A DNA stretch of 64,000 bases from Candidatus Gastranaerophilales bacterium (GCA_944324175.1 CALUVH010000011.1:1-64000), one strand, 5' to 3'; shown: positions 16,624-26,257, counted from the stretch's first letter. Notes: a model not told the origin generated them from the sequence alone. Numbers and translations are program-made.

Positions 16624-17667
16624 ATGAACTATAAGGGCTTTACGCTGGCAGAAGTTTTAATAACTTTAGCCATTATTGGTATTGTAGCAACGCTAACACT
16701 ACCTGCACTGATTGAAAACCACAACCAAAAAGCACTAGCAACTGCTAAAAATGTCTTTTTACGTAGATTACAAGAGGCAACGAAGCAAATGAACGCTGAT
16801 GGGAAAATGCAAGGATATTCATCAACTGAAGAATTTGCTAGCGCTTTTAAGGGTTACATGAAGAATATGCAGATATGTAAAAAAGGTAATACCGAAATGT
16901 GTTTCGCGGCACAAATAAAAATTCCGACAGGAGAAAAAAACGAAACTTTCGACATTGAAGAATTGCAAACTGCAAAAAACTTCAAAAAGGACTACAATAC
17001 AAATATAATTGGGTATTCTCTCCCCAATGGAGCATCTATGCTTTTAACGTATGATCCTAGTTGTAGCTATATTGATCCTTTTGATAGTAATGCAGATACC
17101 ACAAAATGCATAAGCATGTTATACGATGTCAATGGTAAAAAAAGACCTAATGAACAGGGAAAAGACATATTTACACTTAATGGAGTTCAACTGTCTGTAC
17201 CTTGTAAAAAGAAACATGAAGCTCTTAACCTGACATTAGCCTGTGAAGATATTAAACCAGTGCCAATGTTAAATACTTGCGATGGTAGTGGAAATGAAAA
17301 ATATGATACAAGAGGTTCAAGAAATAGTTCTTGTCATGAAAACTATTGGGCTGGAGCCAAAAAAGCCTGTGAGGATATTGGAATGCATTTAACAACTAGT
17401 CAGGAACTGGCTACAATAGCTACTTATTTGTATAATCAGGAAGATAGTCCTATAAGTGTTAATGAAAATCGAGAAAATCTTCAATTAGATTATGAGCGTT
17501 TAAATGAACTATCGTTTTACGAAAATGTAAATGAATCTTATTGGAGTAGTTCATACGGAGTATCTACAATATATGGAACTTCCAGAAGATTTTCCGATGA
17601 TGGTACAACTGTCTGGAATGCAAGCTGGGTTGGAGGAAATACAACCCGTGCCAGATGTGTTAAATAA
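16624..17667 (+). CDS. Type IV pilin-like protein with lectin-like C-terminus
   Basis: A 347-residue pseudopilin. The short leader MNYKG is followed by 'FTLAEVLITLAIIGIVATLT', with Gly-1 and Glu5 as prepilin peptidase and methylation require, and then a long N-terminal helix. The mature body has many Cys. The last 110 residues ('NYWAGAKKACEDIGMHLTTS … YWSSSYG … ARCVK') resemble DUF1566/C-type-lectin-like domains. GGAG lies seven bases before the ATG. It is paired with a divergent XRE gene. Expected at the cell surface or in a pilus tip; the ligand is unknown. Confidence 0.85.
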   Translation: MNYKGFTLAEVLITLAIIGIVATLTLPALIENHNQKALATAKNVFLRRLQEATKQMNADGKMQGYSSTEEFASAFKGYMKNMQICKKGNTEMCFAAQIKIPTGEKNETFDIEELQTAKNFKKDYNTNIIGYSLPNGASMLLTYDPSCSYIDPFDSNADTTKCISMLYDVNGKKRPNEQGKDIFTLNGVQLSVPCKKKHEALNLTLACEDIKPVPMLNTCDGSGNEKYDTRGSRNSSCHENYWAGAKKACEDIGMHLTTSQELATIATYLYNQEDSPISVNENRENLQLDYERLNELSFYENVNESYWSSSYGVSTIYGTSRRFSDDGTTVWNASWVGGNTTRARCVK

Positions 17668-17695
17668 AAAAGCGGGTATAATACCCGCCTTTTTA
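17667..17695. terminator. Terminator between pseudopilin 1 and lysS
   Basis: GCGGG and CCCGC pair around TATAATA, flanked by an A run on the left and a T run on the right. It serves both convergent genes. Confidence 0.85.
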
Positions 17696-19192
17696 TTAGT
17701 CTTTGTTTCTCATTGTAGGGAATGCTATTACATCTCTGATTGACGGTGAATTTGTCAAAAGCATAACAAGTCGGTCAATTCCCATTCCCATTCCTCCTGT
17801 CGGAGGCATACCATATTCTAGTGCATTGATAAAGTCTTCATCAATGTCCATTGCTTCCTCATCACCTTCAGCCTTCGCTTTTGCTTGAGCCTCAAATCTC
17901 ATTCTTTGGTCAATCGGATCTGTAAGCTCAGAGAATGCATTTGCTATTTCCCAACCATTTACACGTGTCTCAAAACGTTCTGTCAAACGATCGTTGTCTC
18001 TGTGTACTTTTGCAAGCGGTGAAATTTCACGAGGATAGTCAATTATGTGACAAGGTTGGATTAGACTCGGTTCGATTTTTTCTTCGAACACGGCTTCTAC
18101 AACCTGACCCCAGTTCATACCATCATCGACAGCGACATGTAATCTTCTTGCTGTTTCAATAGCTTGTTTTGCACTATATATTTCCATGAAATCAATACCG
18201 GTTGCTTCCTTTATTGAGCCAAGCATAGTTTTTCTATCCCAAGGAGGAGTCAAATCAATTTCATGCTCTCCATACTGGATTTTCATAGTACCCAATACTT
18301 CTTGAGCGACATACGCCACCATATTTTCAGTCAATGTCATCATATCGTTGTAATCCGCATATGCTTGATACAATTCAATCATCGTAAATTCAGGATTATG
18401 ACGGGTATCGATGCCTTCGTTTCTGAAACATTTTCCAATTTCATAAACTCTCTCTGATACTCCGCCTACAATTAATCGTTTTAGATATAATTCAAGCGCA
18501 ATTCTTAAGGTCAAATCCATTTCAAGTGCATTATGGTGAGTATTGAATGGTCTTGCATTCGCACCTGATGCCATAGTTTGTAAAATAGGCGTTTCGACTT
18601 CCAAATAACCTTGTTTTGCAAGAAATTCTCTTATTTTTTGGATAATTAAACTTCTTTTTCTGAAAGTATCACGAACATCTTCATTCACGATTAAATCAAC
18701 ATATCTTTGACGATAACGAATTTCAACGTCGGTCAATCCATGATGTTTTTCAGGTAATGGCAAAAGCGCCTTTGAAAGTAGTTTTAACTCCGTTGATTTA
18801 ATAGACAATTCGCCACGTGGTGTTCTTCTAATTGTACCTGTAAAGCCTACAATATCACCAATATCAACAAGTTTTAAAATTTTCAACTGTTCTTCAGGTA
18901 AATTTTCTTTATGTGAAAAAATTTGAATTTTGCCTGTATCGTCCATCAAGTCAATAAACATTCCTGTGTTGCGGATTGCCATAACTCGACCTGACACAGA
19001 ATAAACATCAGTTGTTTCTTCCCCTGGCGGTAAATCTTTGTATTTTTCTTGCAATTCTTTTGCAGAAGCTGTCTTTTCAAATTTGTAAGGATATGGATTA
19101 ACGCCTTTATCAGCGAGATCCGCCAATTTTTGTATTCTTGTCTGACGTATTTGCTCAATCGCAGAGCCTGCTTCGCGAGTTAATTGTGTCAT
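17696..19192 (-). CDS. lysS: Lysyl-tRNA synthetase, class II
   Basis: A 498-residue enzyme of standard length. The N-terminal OB-fold anticodon domain is at about 60-170 ('VSGRVMAIRNTGMFIDLMDD'). The class II core has motif 2 'KCFRNEGIDTRHNPEFTMIE' and motif 3 'GGMGMGIDRLVMLLTNSPSIRD'. It charges tRNA-Lys. GGAAG lies six bases before the ATG. Confidence 0.97.
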   Translation of the reverse strand: MTQLTREAGSAIEQIRQTRIQKLADLADKGVNPYPYKFEKTASAKELQEKYKDLPPGEETTDVYSVSGRVMAIRNTGMFIDLMDDTGKIQIFSHKENLPEEQLKILKLVDIGDIVGFTGTIRRTPRGELSIKSTELKLLSKALLPLPEKHHGLTDVEIRYRQRYVDLIVNEDVRDTFRKRSLIIQKIREFLAKQGYLEVETPILQTMASGANARPFNTHHNALEMDLTLRIALELYLKRLIVGGVSERVYEIGKCFRNEGIDTRHNPEFTMIELYQAYADYNDMMTLTENMVAYVAQEVLGTMKIQYGEHEIDLTPPWDRKTMLGSIKEATGIDFMEIYSAKQAIETARRLHVAVDDGMNWGQVVEAVFEEKIEPSLIQPCHIIDYPREISPLAKVHRDNDRLTERFETRVNGWEIANAFSELTDPIDQRMRFEAQAKAKAEGDEEAMDIDEDFINALEYGMPPTGGMGMGIDRLVMLLTNSPSIRDVIAFPTMRNKD

Positions 19193-19349
19193 TTTTTACT
19201 TCCTTTTCTTAGTGTAATCTTTCAAAAAACATTCTATCACAAATAAGAAATAATTGTTATTTTCTAAAAAGTATATAATAACAAACAGATACACCACAAA
19301 TAAGCATTTGCTATAAATGTTCTATCAAAACTTTATTTATTAACTATTT

Positions 19350-21062
19350 TCAATTTTCGTACAATGAAGTCTGCTCAAAACTACATACATCTATAAGACC
19401 TTTATCAGTAATTTTCAATTCAGGAATTACAGCGAGTGATAAAAACGCCATACTCATAAACGGATCACTAATTTTACAATGAATTTGACTTACTGCCTCA
19501 TTTAAAGTTTTAAGTTGTGAAATTACTTTTTCAGCAGGTTTATTTGACATCAAGCCTGCAATCGGTAATTCTAATTTTGCAAGGACTTTACCATTTTCAA
19601 CAACAACTTTTCCACCTTGAGATTTTACTAGTTCAACAGCAGCTAAATACATATCTTCATCATTTGTACCCACAATTATCATATTATGTGAATCATGAGC
19701 TACAGTAGAGGCAATAGCACCAGATTTCAACCCAAACCCTCTTACAAATCCAAGTCCTATATTTCCACTAGCGAGGTGTCTTTCTATAACAGCTATTTTT
19801 AAAATGTCATTATCTATGTCGCTTACTATAAATCCATTTTCTGACTTTGCCTTTTCTATAGATTTAGTTGTTATAAGTTGATTTTCTATAACATTGATAA
19901 CTTTTATCTTTTCAGATTTTGCCGGTATTTGAAGATTTTCTTTATACAAATACTTTATATTGACAGAACCTCGAATTGGAGGAGGGGTTAAATCCTTTAA
20001 ATCAACTGTCATTTTACCGTCTTTAGCTACCAACTGTCCATTTTTAAATACAAGTCGAGGATTAAAGTCTTGTAAATCATCCAACACCAAAAAATCAGCC
20101 TTATACCCAGGAGCAATAGCACCTAAATTAGAAAGTTTAAAATATTCTGCTGTATTAATACTTGCCATTTGAATGGCCTTAATTGGGTCGACACCATTTT
20201 TGACAGCTTTTTTCACCATATGAGCAATATGTCCATATAAATCTTGTGGATGACGATCATCGGTTACAAACATACATTTTCTGGTATTATATTTTTTCAT
20301 CAACGGGACAAGAGAATCAAGATCCTTTGCAGCTGTACCTTCTCTAACCATAATACTCATTCCTAATCGCATTTTCTCTAAGGCTTCATCAGGAGTTGTA
20401 CATTCATGATCTGAGCAGACACCGGCAGAAACATAAGCACACAAATCTTTACCAGTTAAATGCGGTGAATGACCATCTATTTTTTTATCCTTTTCCAGAC
20501 CTAATTTAACTTTACTTAATGCATTTTTATCTTTTTCTACAATACCGGGGAAATTCATCATTTCTGCAACTCCCAATACCCAAGGTGCATCAATTAATAA
20601 AGCCAAATCATAGCTATTCAAATCGACACCTGAAGTCTCAAGATTAGTTGCTGGCACACAAGAAGGTAGCATCATATAAACATCCAACGGTAAATTTTTA
20701 GTTGACTCACGCATAAAACTTATTCCCTGTAAGCCCATTACATTAGCTATTTCATGGGGATCTGCTATTACGGTTGTTGTACCTGATGGAACAACTATTT
20801 TAGCAAACTCACTCGGCAAAAGCATCGCACTTTCAAGGTGAACATGACCGTCTATGAATGCCGGCGATAAATATTTTCCACCTATATCTATTTCTTTTTC
20901 ACCCTCATAATCTTTGCCAAGCCCAACAATTTTATCTTCAACAATCGCAACATCTGTTTCGTATATTTCCTCTGAAAAAACATTTATAACCTTTGCACAT
21001 TTTATTACTAAATCTGCTTTTTTATGACCTTTTGCCACATCTATTACTTTTTCAAGATCCAC
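19350..21062 (-). CDS. ade: Adenine deaminase
   Basis: A 570-residue amidohydrolase converting adenine to hypoxanthine in purine salvage. The metal-binding start is 'FIDGHVHLESAM', followed by 'VIADPHEIANVMG', 'DGHSPHLTGKDLCAYVSAG' and 'VTDDRHPQDLYGHI'. The C-terminal domain carries 'GLGFVRGFGLKSGAIASTVA' and 'SHNMIIVGTND', normal for AdeC-type enzymes. It starts with GTG, seven bases after GGAG. No other purine genes are adjacent. Confidence 0.95.
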   Translation of the reverse strand: MDLEKVIDVAKGHKKADLVIKCAKVINVFSEEIYETDVAIVEDKIVGLGKDYEGEKEIDIGGKYLSPAFIDGHVHLESAMLLPSEFAKIVVPSGTTTVIADPHEIANVMGLQGISFMRESTKNLPLDVYMMLPSCVPATNLETSGVDLNSYDLALLIDAPWVLGVAEMMNFPGIVEKDKNALSKVKLGLEKDKKIDGHSPHLTGKDLCAYVSAGVCSDHECTTPDEALEKMRLGMSIMVREGTAAKDLDSLVPLMKKYNTRKCMFVTDDRHPQDLYGHIAHMVKKAVKNGVDPIKAIQMASINTAEYFKLSNLGAIAPGYKADFLVLDDLQDFNPRLVFKNGQLVAKDGKMTVDLKDLTPPPIRGSVNIKYLYKENLQIPAKSEKIKVINVIENQLITTKSIEKAKSENGFIVSDIDNDILKIAVIERHLASGNIGLGFVRGFGLKSGAIASTVAHDSHNMIIVGTNDEDMYLAAVELVKSQGGKVVVENGKVLAKLELPIAGLMSNKPAEKVISQLKTLNEAVSQIHCKISDPFMSMAFLSLAVIPELKITDKGLIDVCSFEQTSLYEN

Positions 21063-21217
21063 TTAAATTCTCCTTTTTATTTGTTTTTTAAAAGTTTAGC
21101 ATTTAAAAATAAAATTTCAAATAATAAAAAGTAGCCGACTGGCTAATTGTAAGCAAACTATTATAGGGATTAAATATAATTAAATCTTTTTCATACTTCC
21201 AGCTATTCTTAATTCCA

Positions 21218-21246
21218 ACGAGTCTTTTTTAAGACTCTTTTTTTTA
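21218..21246 (+). terminator. Orphan terminator, possible 3' end of a small RNA
   Basis: GAGTCTT pairs with AAGACTC and runs into nine Ts on the plus strand, yet no plus-strand gene lies upstream until beyond ade. A TATAAT at 21175-21180 could drive a transcript of about 60 bases. No good -35 fits, so the RNA is only a candidate. Confidence 0.55.
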
Positions 21247-21297
21247 ACTTTTAATATTGTAACCTATCGTTTTTTTTTGAAGTATAATTGTATTGTT

Positions 21298-21759
21298 ATG
21301 GAACACAGAGAAAAAGCAGAAAAATTATTCAGACAAGGTTATAATTGTGCACAATCAGTATTTTGCGCCTTTAGTGATGAATTAGGCCTAGACAAAGACA
21401 CAGCGCTAAAACTTTCATCTTCATTTGGTGGCGGAATGGGCAGATTAAGAGAAGTATGTGGTGCTGTAAGTGCAATGTTTATGATAGCGGGAATAAAATA
21501 CGGCTACACTTCTCCTGATGATAAAGACGCAAAAACTCATCACTATGAGAGAATTCAACATTTAGCTGATGAATTCAAAAAGAAAAATAAAACAATAATT
21601 TGTCGTAAATTATTAGGACTTGAATGCGAAAAAGACTCCCCAATTCCTGATGACAGAACTGAGAAATACTATCAAGAAAGACCTTGTGAACTATTGGTCG
21701 GGGATGCGGCAGAGATAATCAGTCACTACATAGAAACATTTTCTAACATCAAAGCATAA
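21298..21759 (+). CDS. C_GCAxxG_C_C family redox protein
   Basis: A 153-residue protein with the family's spaced cysteines: 'GYNCAQSVFCAF' (Cys17, Cys23), 'REVCGAVSAMFMIAG' (Cys54) and 'ICRKLLGLECEKD' near residue 101. Family members are predicted redox-active, metal- or disulfide-binding proteins of anaerobes; the substrate is unknown. The start is ATG 21298. No Shine-Dalgarno is visible, and a TATAAT at 21283-21288 sits only nine bases before the ATG, suggesting a leaderless or nearly leaderless mRNA. Confidence 0.85.
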   Translation: MEHREKAEKLFRQGYNCAQSVFCAFSDELGLDKDTALKLSSSFGGGMGRLREVCGAVSAMFMIAGIKYGYTSPDDKDAKTHHYERIQHLADEFKKKNKTIICRKLLGLECEKDSPIPDDRTEKYYQERPCELLVGDAAEIISHYIETFSNIKA

Positions 21760-21762
21760 TTT

Positions 21763-22422
21763 CTAACGAAGACTAAAACCGACATTTATTGTATATGCAG
21801 GAAATCTTGAATTATCGTCATTGTAGTGTGAAAATATTATTTGCTCATATCTTTCTACTTTTATCAAACCGGCTATCCAAGTCCTTTTTACACTTCTTGG
21901 CTTAAACGAGTATTTATAAAAAAATTCATCCGTATCATTTAACAATAAAAATTCTTTTGTTTTAAAAGGTTTTTTGCATATGGTTATCTGCTTGTTTTTA
22001 AAATCAGATATTTTAACGATCTCAACATCGGGGAAAAGTTGTTGAATTTGTTCTTGAGTCAATTCATGTTCGACTAATTTACCATTCTCAACAAACATTT
22101 CAAAAAGTTTCAAATCTGCATTATGACAAGCGATTAATCTACCATCGAGAGTTATAAATTCATAATTTGAACCCAGTTGAGAAGCAAGTTTATTATCTGA
22201 ATAATAGTATTGAGAAAATCCACCTGTACCAACACTCATTTTTTTGGTTAGTGTAATATTCCCAGCTTCTCCCACACCAAAATTCCAAGTTTTTAATTCC
22301 GGAGAATAATTTACCTGCTGATTTTCTTTGACTGCATTAAAATCATAGTCTTCGTACGCAAACGCAACTTGAACAGTCAACAGCAACCACAAACACATCA
22401 AGAATTTATAAAACTTTTTCAT
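21763..22422 (-). CDS. Hypothetical secreted protein, 219 residues
   Basis: Not recognised. A clear signal peptide occupies residues 1-22 (MKKFYKFLMCLWLLLTVQVAFA). The mature part is beta-rich with many aromatic residues and ends 'YTINVGFSLR', a C-terminus ending in Arg with an amphipathic strand pattern. It is probably periplasmic or outer-membrane associated. GGGAG lies upstream of the ATG. It converges on the redox gene with a 3-base gap. Confidence 0.65.
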   Translation of the reverse strand: MKKFYKFLMCLWLLLTVQVAFAYEDYDFNAVKENQQVNYSPELKTWNFGVGEAGNITLTKKMSVGTGGFSQYYYSDNKLASQLGSNYEFITLDGRLIACHNADLKLFEMFVENGKLVEHELTQEQIQQLFPDVEIVKISDFKNKQITICKKPFKTKEFLLLNDTDEFFYKYSFKPRSVKRTWIAGLIKVERYEQIIFSHYNDDNSRFPAYTINVGFSLR

Positions 22423-22514
22423 TCTTTCATCTCCCTAATCTTGAACAGAACAATACTAACATAAAAGTTTAATTTAGTTTAGCAAATTTTTTTTTTACGC
22501 TTTTTTATCAAAAT

Positions 22515-24359
22515 ATGATTATCCCAATTTCATTATTACCTGTGTTCAGGTCTGAAAAAATAAAAAATAGTAATCGTATAAAAAACAACATTCCAACTTT
22601 TGGTACACAAAAAGATAATTGGTATGGTGCAGGCTCTATTTCTCAAGATAGTTGTGAAAAATTATCTTATATTGCACATGCTTATAATGAATTATATTCT
22701 TCACTTGATAAAAAAACTCCTCAAGGAATCAAAAATATTGAAGATGAATTCGGCAATCTCACTTTATATAGAGGAATTTTATTCAAAAATATCGATAATA
22801 AAAACTGCAATATATCTATAAAAATTCCCCAACTAAAAAGATTAAACCGATTTACTAAAATAGCATTATCTGATAAATCAAAAGGGAAAAATGAAAGTTT
22901 TTTAATCTACAATAATCGATACGTTGTAAAAAATTACGATTGCACCAATCAAAATAAAATACCTGAAAAATGTGAATTTTACACAAATGAAGAACTGAAC
23001 CAACTGGGGATTAATAAAAAAATTGACGAAATCATAAATAAAGTCGACCCACAAATCTTACGTTTAAGGAAAATTGTTAAATCAAAAGAAAATCTGGACC
23101 TAAAACCAATTGAAGTAACACTTCAACAAAGCTCTGCAAACAAAATATCTGAAATATCTCAACTTGACGGTGAACTTTCTGAGTTCTTCAATTCAATACC
23201 GCATACAAAAGCAACAAAATTAAGGAATACATATAAAAATTATGTTTCTGTTAACAACGCCCATTCTTTTACGTTCAAAAATCTTGGTGCTAGTAATCTT
23301 AAAATAAATTTTACCAATCTAAACAATAATCAACACGGGTTACTGTCAAGGATCATGGTATTTGATGAAAAAGAAAACCCTATTGATGGATTTTTAATAA
23401 AAGATAATAAAATTGTTCAAAACTTCAACCCGAAAAATTTTGCAATTATCCCTCCAAAACTAATTTTTGTTAATGAAAATGAATATAATACACCCAAATA
23501 TTCAAAAAATCTTAATGAATATATTGACCTGATTCACTCTGAAATGAAAGCCTTTTATGCACAAGTAACAAGTCCTGAAATAGAACTCGAAGACTTAATA
23601 TTTTCAGGCGAAGAACGTAAAAAAATACAATCCATTCAAAATTCTTACAGGCATATAATGAATTCATTCGAAAATTACAATTCAAAACAAATATTCGATA
23701 TAAAAAGTGCATACCCTGACTTAGAACAAGTAGCAGGTAAAAGAGGTTTTACCTTTATTGATAAAAAAACAAATGACAAAATTACCATTTACCAAATGCA
23801 AACCAAAAATTTTCCTGATTTATTAAAAATTACTCATACAAATCCATCAGAAAAAGAAAAATGTTACTTGATTTATAACGGAGAAAAACTCGTTAGCAAC
23901 TACAACCCAGCCTACACTGTCGTACAGGAAAAATTAACATTTTTCAAACCTGATGAATTTGATTTGGAAGAGCTATCAAAAAGTCTTTCATTGGCTGCCT
24001 CTTGTCTAAACGATTTTGATTCACATGTTCAACAGACAATAACTGATCTAAACAATAAAAAAATCAAAAAACAACAAGAAAAAGCCATAATAGCAGAAAA
24101 AAGAAAACTACTTGCAGAGCAAGTAAAACAACAACAGCACAATGAAATTCAAAAGACACAACCTAAAGAAAACATTATTAGCGAAACTCAAATTGAAAAA
24201 TTAAAAGCAAAAAAATATAGGCAATTTACCAAAACTTGCCTAGAAGAATTCAAACAAGTAATATCAATTGCACCTGAAAATCTTCAAGCTTTCAATCAAA
24301 AAATGCTTGAAATACAATCTAAAGTTAATGAATACATAAATCAAATGCAAAACACATAA
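22515..24359 (+). CDS. Hypothetical protein with a threefold repeated domain
   Basis: Not recognised. Of its 614 residues, three divergent copies of one domain of about 140 residues can be aligned by eye at about 45-190, 215-350 and 365-510. Each has a helical lead-in, a beta-rich core, then a motif like '(F/Y)LIYN…VVKNY(NP)' (129-141, 293-306, 451-465), followed about ten residues later by '(E/P)KLxFxxxxE' (150-161, 313-324, 471-482). A Lys/Gln-rich coiled coil at 505-560 precedes the C-terminal helix. There is no signal peptide. 'IPTFGTQ' lies near the N-terminus. No Shine-Dalgarno is evident. Confidence 0.7.
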   Translation: MIIPISLLPVFRSEKIKNSNRIKNNIPTFGTQKDNWYGAGSISQDSCEKLSYIAHAYNELYSSLDKKTPQGIKNIEDEFGNLTLYRGILFKNIDNKNCNISIKIPQLKRLNRFTKIALSDKSKGKNESFLIYNNRYVVKNYDCTNQNKIPEKCEFYTNEELNQLGINKKIDEIINKVDPQILRLRKIVKSKENLDLKPIEVTLQQSSANKISEISQLDGELSEFFNSIPHTKATKLRNTYKNYVSVNNAHSFTFKNLGASNLKINFTNLNNNQHGLLSRIMVFDEKENPIDGFLIKDNKIVQNFNPKNFAIIPPKLIFVNENEYNTPKYSKNLNEYIDLIHSEMKAFYAQVTSPEIELEDLIFSGEERKKIQSIQNSYRHIMNSFENYNSKQIFDIKSAYPDLEQVAGKRGFTFIDKKTNDKITIYQMQTKNFPDLLKITHTNPSEKEKCYLIYNGEKLVSNYNPAYTVVQEKLTFFKPDEFDLEELSKSLSLAASCLNDFDSHVQQTITDLNNKKIKKQQEKAIIAEKRKLLAEQVKQQQHNEIQKTQPKENIISETQIEKLKAKKYRQFTKTCLEEFKQVISIAPENLQAFNQKMLEIQSKVNEYINQMQNT

Positions 24360-24404
24360 TTAAAATTTTTATAATAAAATAATATATAAATTGGGAGGGT
24401 GCAT

Positions 24405-25352
24405 ATGAACATAGTGTTACTTGAATCATTAAATATTAGCGAAAATCTTTTAGAAAATTACATTGAAAAATTAGAAAAAGCAGGACACAAATTCAAATCA
24501 TATAAAAGAACTGATGACACAACTAAGCTAATTGAAGAAGCTAAAGATGCTGATGTAATTATGCTTGCCAATATGCCTTTAAAAGGTGAAGTGATAAGAG
24601 CTTGCAAAAACTTAAAATTCATAGATGTTGCATTCACAGGCGTGGACCACATAGATTTGGAGGCTGCTAAAGAAATGCAAATAAAAATCAGTAATGCCTC
24701 GGGGTATTCTAATGATTCTGTTGCAGAGCTAACACTCGGACTAATACTTACACTTTTGAGAAATGTGCCTCAAGTAGATAAAAAAGCACGTGAAGGTGCT
24801 ACCAAAGAAGGATTAGTAGGAAATGAACTAAAAGGAAAAACCGTAGGCATAATAGGTACAGGTTCAATAGGTATGACTGTTGCCCGCTTGTGTAACGCCT
24901 TTGGATGCAAAATAGTTGCCTATAACGGTTTTTCTAATAAGAAAAATACTGACTTAATAACTTATTTACCGCTAAAAGAAATGCTTCAGACCTCTGATAT
25001 CGTGACACTGCATTGTCCATTAACCGATAAATCCAGAAACTTAATCAATAAAGATACCCTTAAATATATGAAACCTACTGCAATCCTCATAAATGCAGCT
25101 CGAGGTCCTGTTGTGAACTCACAAGATCTTGCAGATAGCCTAAATTCAGGACAAATATACGCAGCAGGCATTGATGTATTTGAAAATGAACCGCCTTTGG
25201 ACACAGACCACCCGCTATTACATTCTAAAAACACAATAGTTACTCCGCACATAGCATTCGCTACAAAAGAGTCAATGCAAAAACGCGCAGCAATCGTTTT
25301 CGAAAACCTCCACCAGTGGATTAATGGAAACCAAATAAATAAAATATGTTAA
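24405..25352 (+). CDS. D-2-hydroxyacid dehydrogenase family protein
   Basis: A 315-residue NAD-dependent enzyme. The Rossmann nucleotide site is 'VGIIGTGSIGMTVARL'. The catalytic set is Arg in 'INAARGPVVNS', Glu in 'GIDVFENEPP' and His in 'VTPHIAFATKES'. Family members reduce 2-oxoacids such as hydroxypyruvate or pyruvate, and the substrate cannot be called from sequence. I start it at ATG 24405, six bases after GGGAGG; a GTG two codons upstream touches that site. Confidence 0.88.
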   Translation: MNIVLLESLNISENLLENYIEKLEKAGHKFKSYKRTDDTTKLIEEAKDADVIMLANMPLKGEVIRACKNLKFIDVAFTGVDHIDLEAAKEMQIKISNASGYSNDSVAELTLGLILTLLRNVPQVDKKAREGATKEGLVGNELKGKTVGIIGTGSIGMTVARLCNAFGCKIVAYNGFSNKKNTDLITYLPLKEMLQTSDIVTLHCPLTDKSRNLINKDTLKYMKPTAILINAARGPVVNSQDLADSLNSGQIYAAGIDVFENEPPLDTDHPLLHSKNTIVTPHIAFATKESMQKRAAIVFENLHQWINGNQINKIC

Positions 25353-25618
25353 TTTTTTACAGGTGCAGGATTATTCCTGTATCGGTACCACAAAAACATA
25401 TCAAGCAATAAAAAAGCTGTATTTAAAAGGTACAGTAGTATAACTATGTCCCTGCTATACAGTAATTTGTGAATTATTCCGCAAATATACCCCAGCAATA
25501 TTAACAAAGAAAAATAAATACTTTTACCTTGTACACACTTACACTTGTAGGTCTTATAAGCCGCTACAGGCCAACTTATTCCAAAGCATACCATCATTCC
25601 TGCTTCAAATACACTCAT
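25349..25618 (-). CDS. Small membrane protein, PQ-loop/SemiSWEET-like
   Basis: An 89-residue protein with three hydrophobic segments (about 5-22, 33-52, 58-77). The first loop, 'SWPVAAYKTYKCKCVQGKS', has the Pro-x-x-x-x-K pattern and 'GKS-x-x-F' spacing of short PQ-loop/SemiSWEET proteins, which dimerise to move small solutes. The substrate is unknown. It overlaps the dehydrogenase end by four bases and follows two membrane-protein genes on the same strand. Confidence 0.65.
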   Translation of the reverse strand: MSVFEAGMMVCFGISWPVAAYKTYKCKCVQGKSIYFSLLILLGYICGIIHKLLYSRDIVILLYLLNTAFLLLDMFLWYRYRNNPAPVKN

Positions 25619-25630
25619 AATTTTTCCTTC

Positions 25631-26257
25631 CTATACTTTTTTATCAAATCCTTTTGACTTTTCTGACGTTTTTTCAAATCCAAGCACTTTCATTATCGGG
25701 TGCAAAATTAAATTACTTAACTCAGAAGCAAACAGAGCAAGCCCAAACACTGTTCCTGTAAGATAACTCAATTCGACAATTCCTTTTTCTGTTTTGTACT
25801 TATCGGGTTTTTCAAACAAAAGCAAATTCTCTTTTAAAGTTACCTTTGAAGTCTTATTTTCATATATCGTATCAGGTAAACTATCCATTAATTTGCTCTT
25901 ACTTCTTTGCTCGATTGGAAGAGCACGTAATTTTAAATAAGTTTCATATTCCTCAACTTTCGAAAAGTTTGGTAAATCTTTTTGATTTTTCAAAATTTTT
26001 TGTGCCATTTTGAACATAGGTTTTTTGAATACAGGACCCACCATTCCAAGATAAATACCAAGACATAAAAGCTGATAAAGTCCTTCTTTAGTTGCAGCAT
26101 ATTTTTTTGTTTTGTCATCTATTGAGTCATCTTTTAAAATAAATACAGGTCTTCCAACTGCTTTAAATATAGATTCTGTTGTGACTGTAGCCTTCGTATT
26201 TTGTGCGTAATTAACAAAAGTAGGATTTGTGAGAACGCTTATCACTTTATCTATCAT
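25631..26257 (-). CDS. Hypothetical membrane protein, tandem paralogue B
   Basis: Not recognised. A 208-residue protein with a hydrophobic segment at about 75-98 and another at about 168-190. It shares with its upstream neighbour the plan 'GRPVFILKDDSIDDKTKKYAA', then an (A/F)xEG turn, a hydrophobic helix, a charged middle, and a closing 'LSNLILHPIMKVLGF' helix. The middle is about 45 residues longer here. Its ATG overlaps the upstream stop (ATGA), so the pair is translationally coupled. Confidence 0.65.
   Translation of the reverse strand: MIDKVISVLTNPTFVNYAQNTKATVTTESIFKAVGRPVFILKDDSIDDKTKKYAATKEGLYQLLCLGIYLGMVGPVFKKPMFKMAQKILKNQKDLPNFSKVEEYETYLKLRALPIEQRSKSKLMDSLPDTIYENKTSKVTLKENLLLFEKPDKYKTEKGIVELSYLTGTVFGLALFASELSNLILHPIMKVLGFEKTSEKSKGFDKKV

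Noticed and set aside
16624..17667. Complete diversity-generating retroelement at pseudopilin 1
   Set aside because: No reverse transcriptase, accessory gene or template repeat was seen in the window, so only the lectin-like target domain can be supported.
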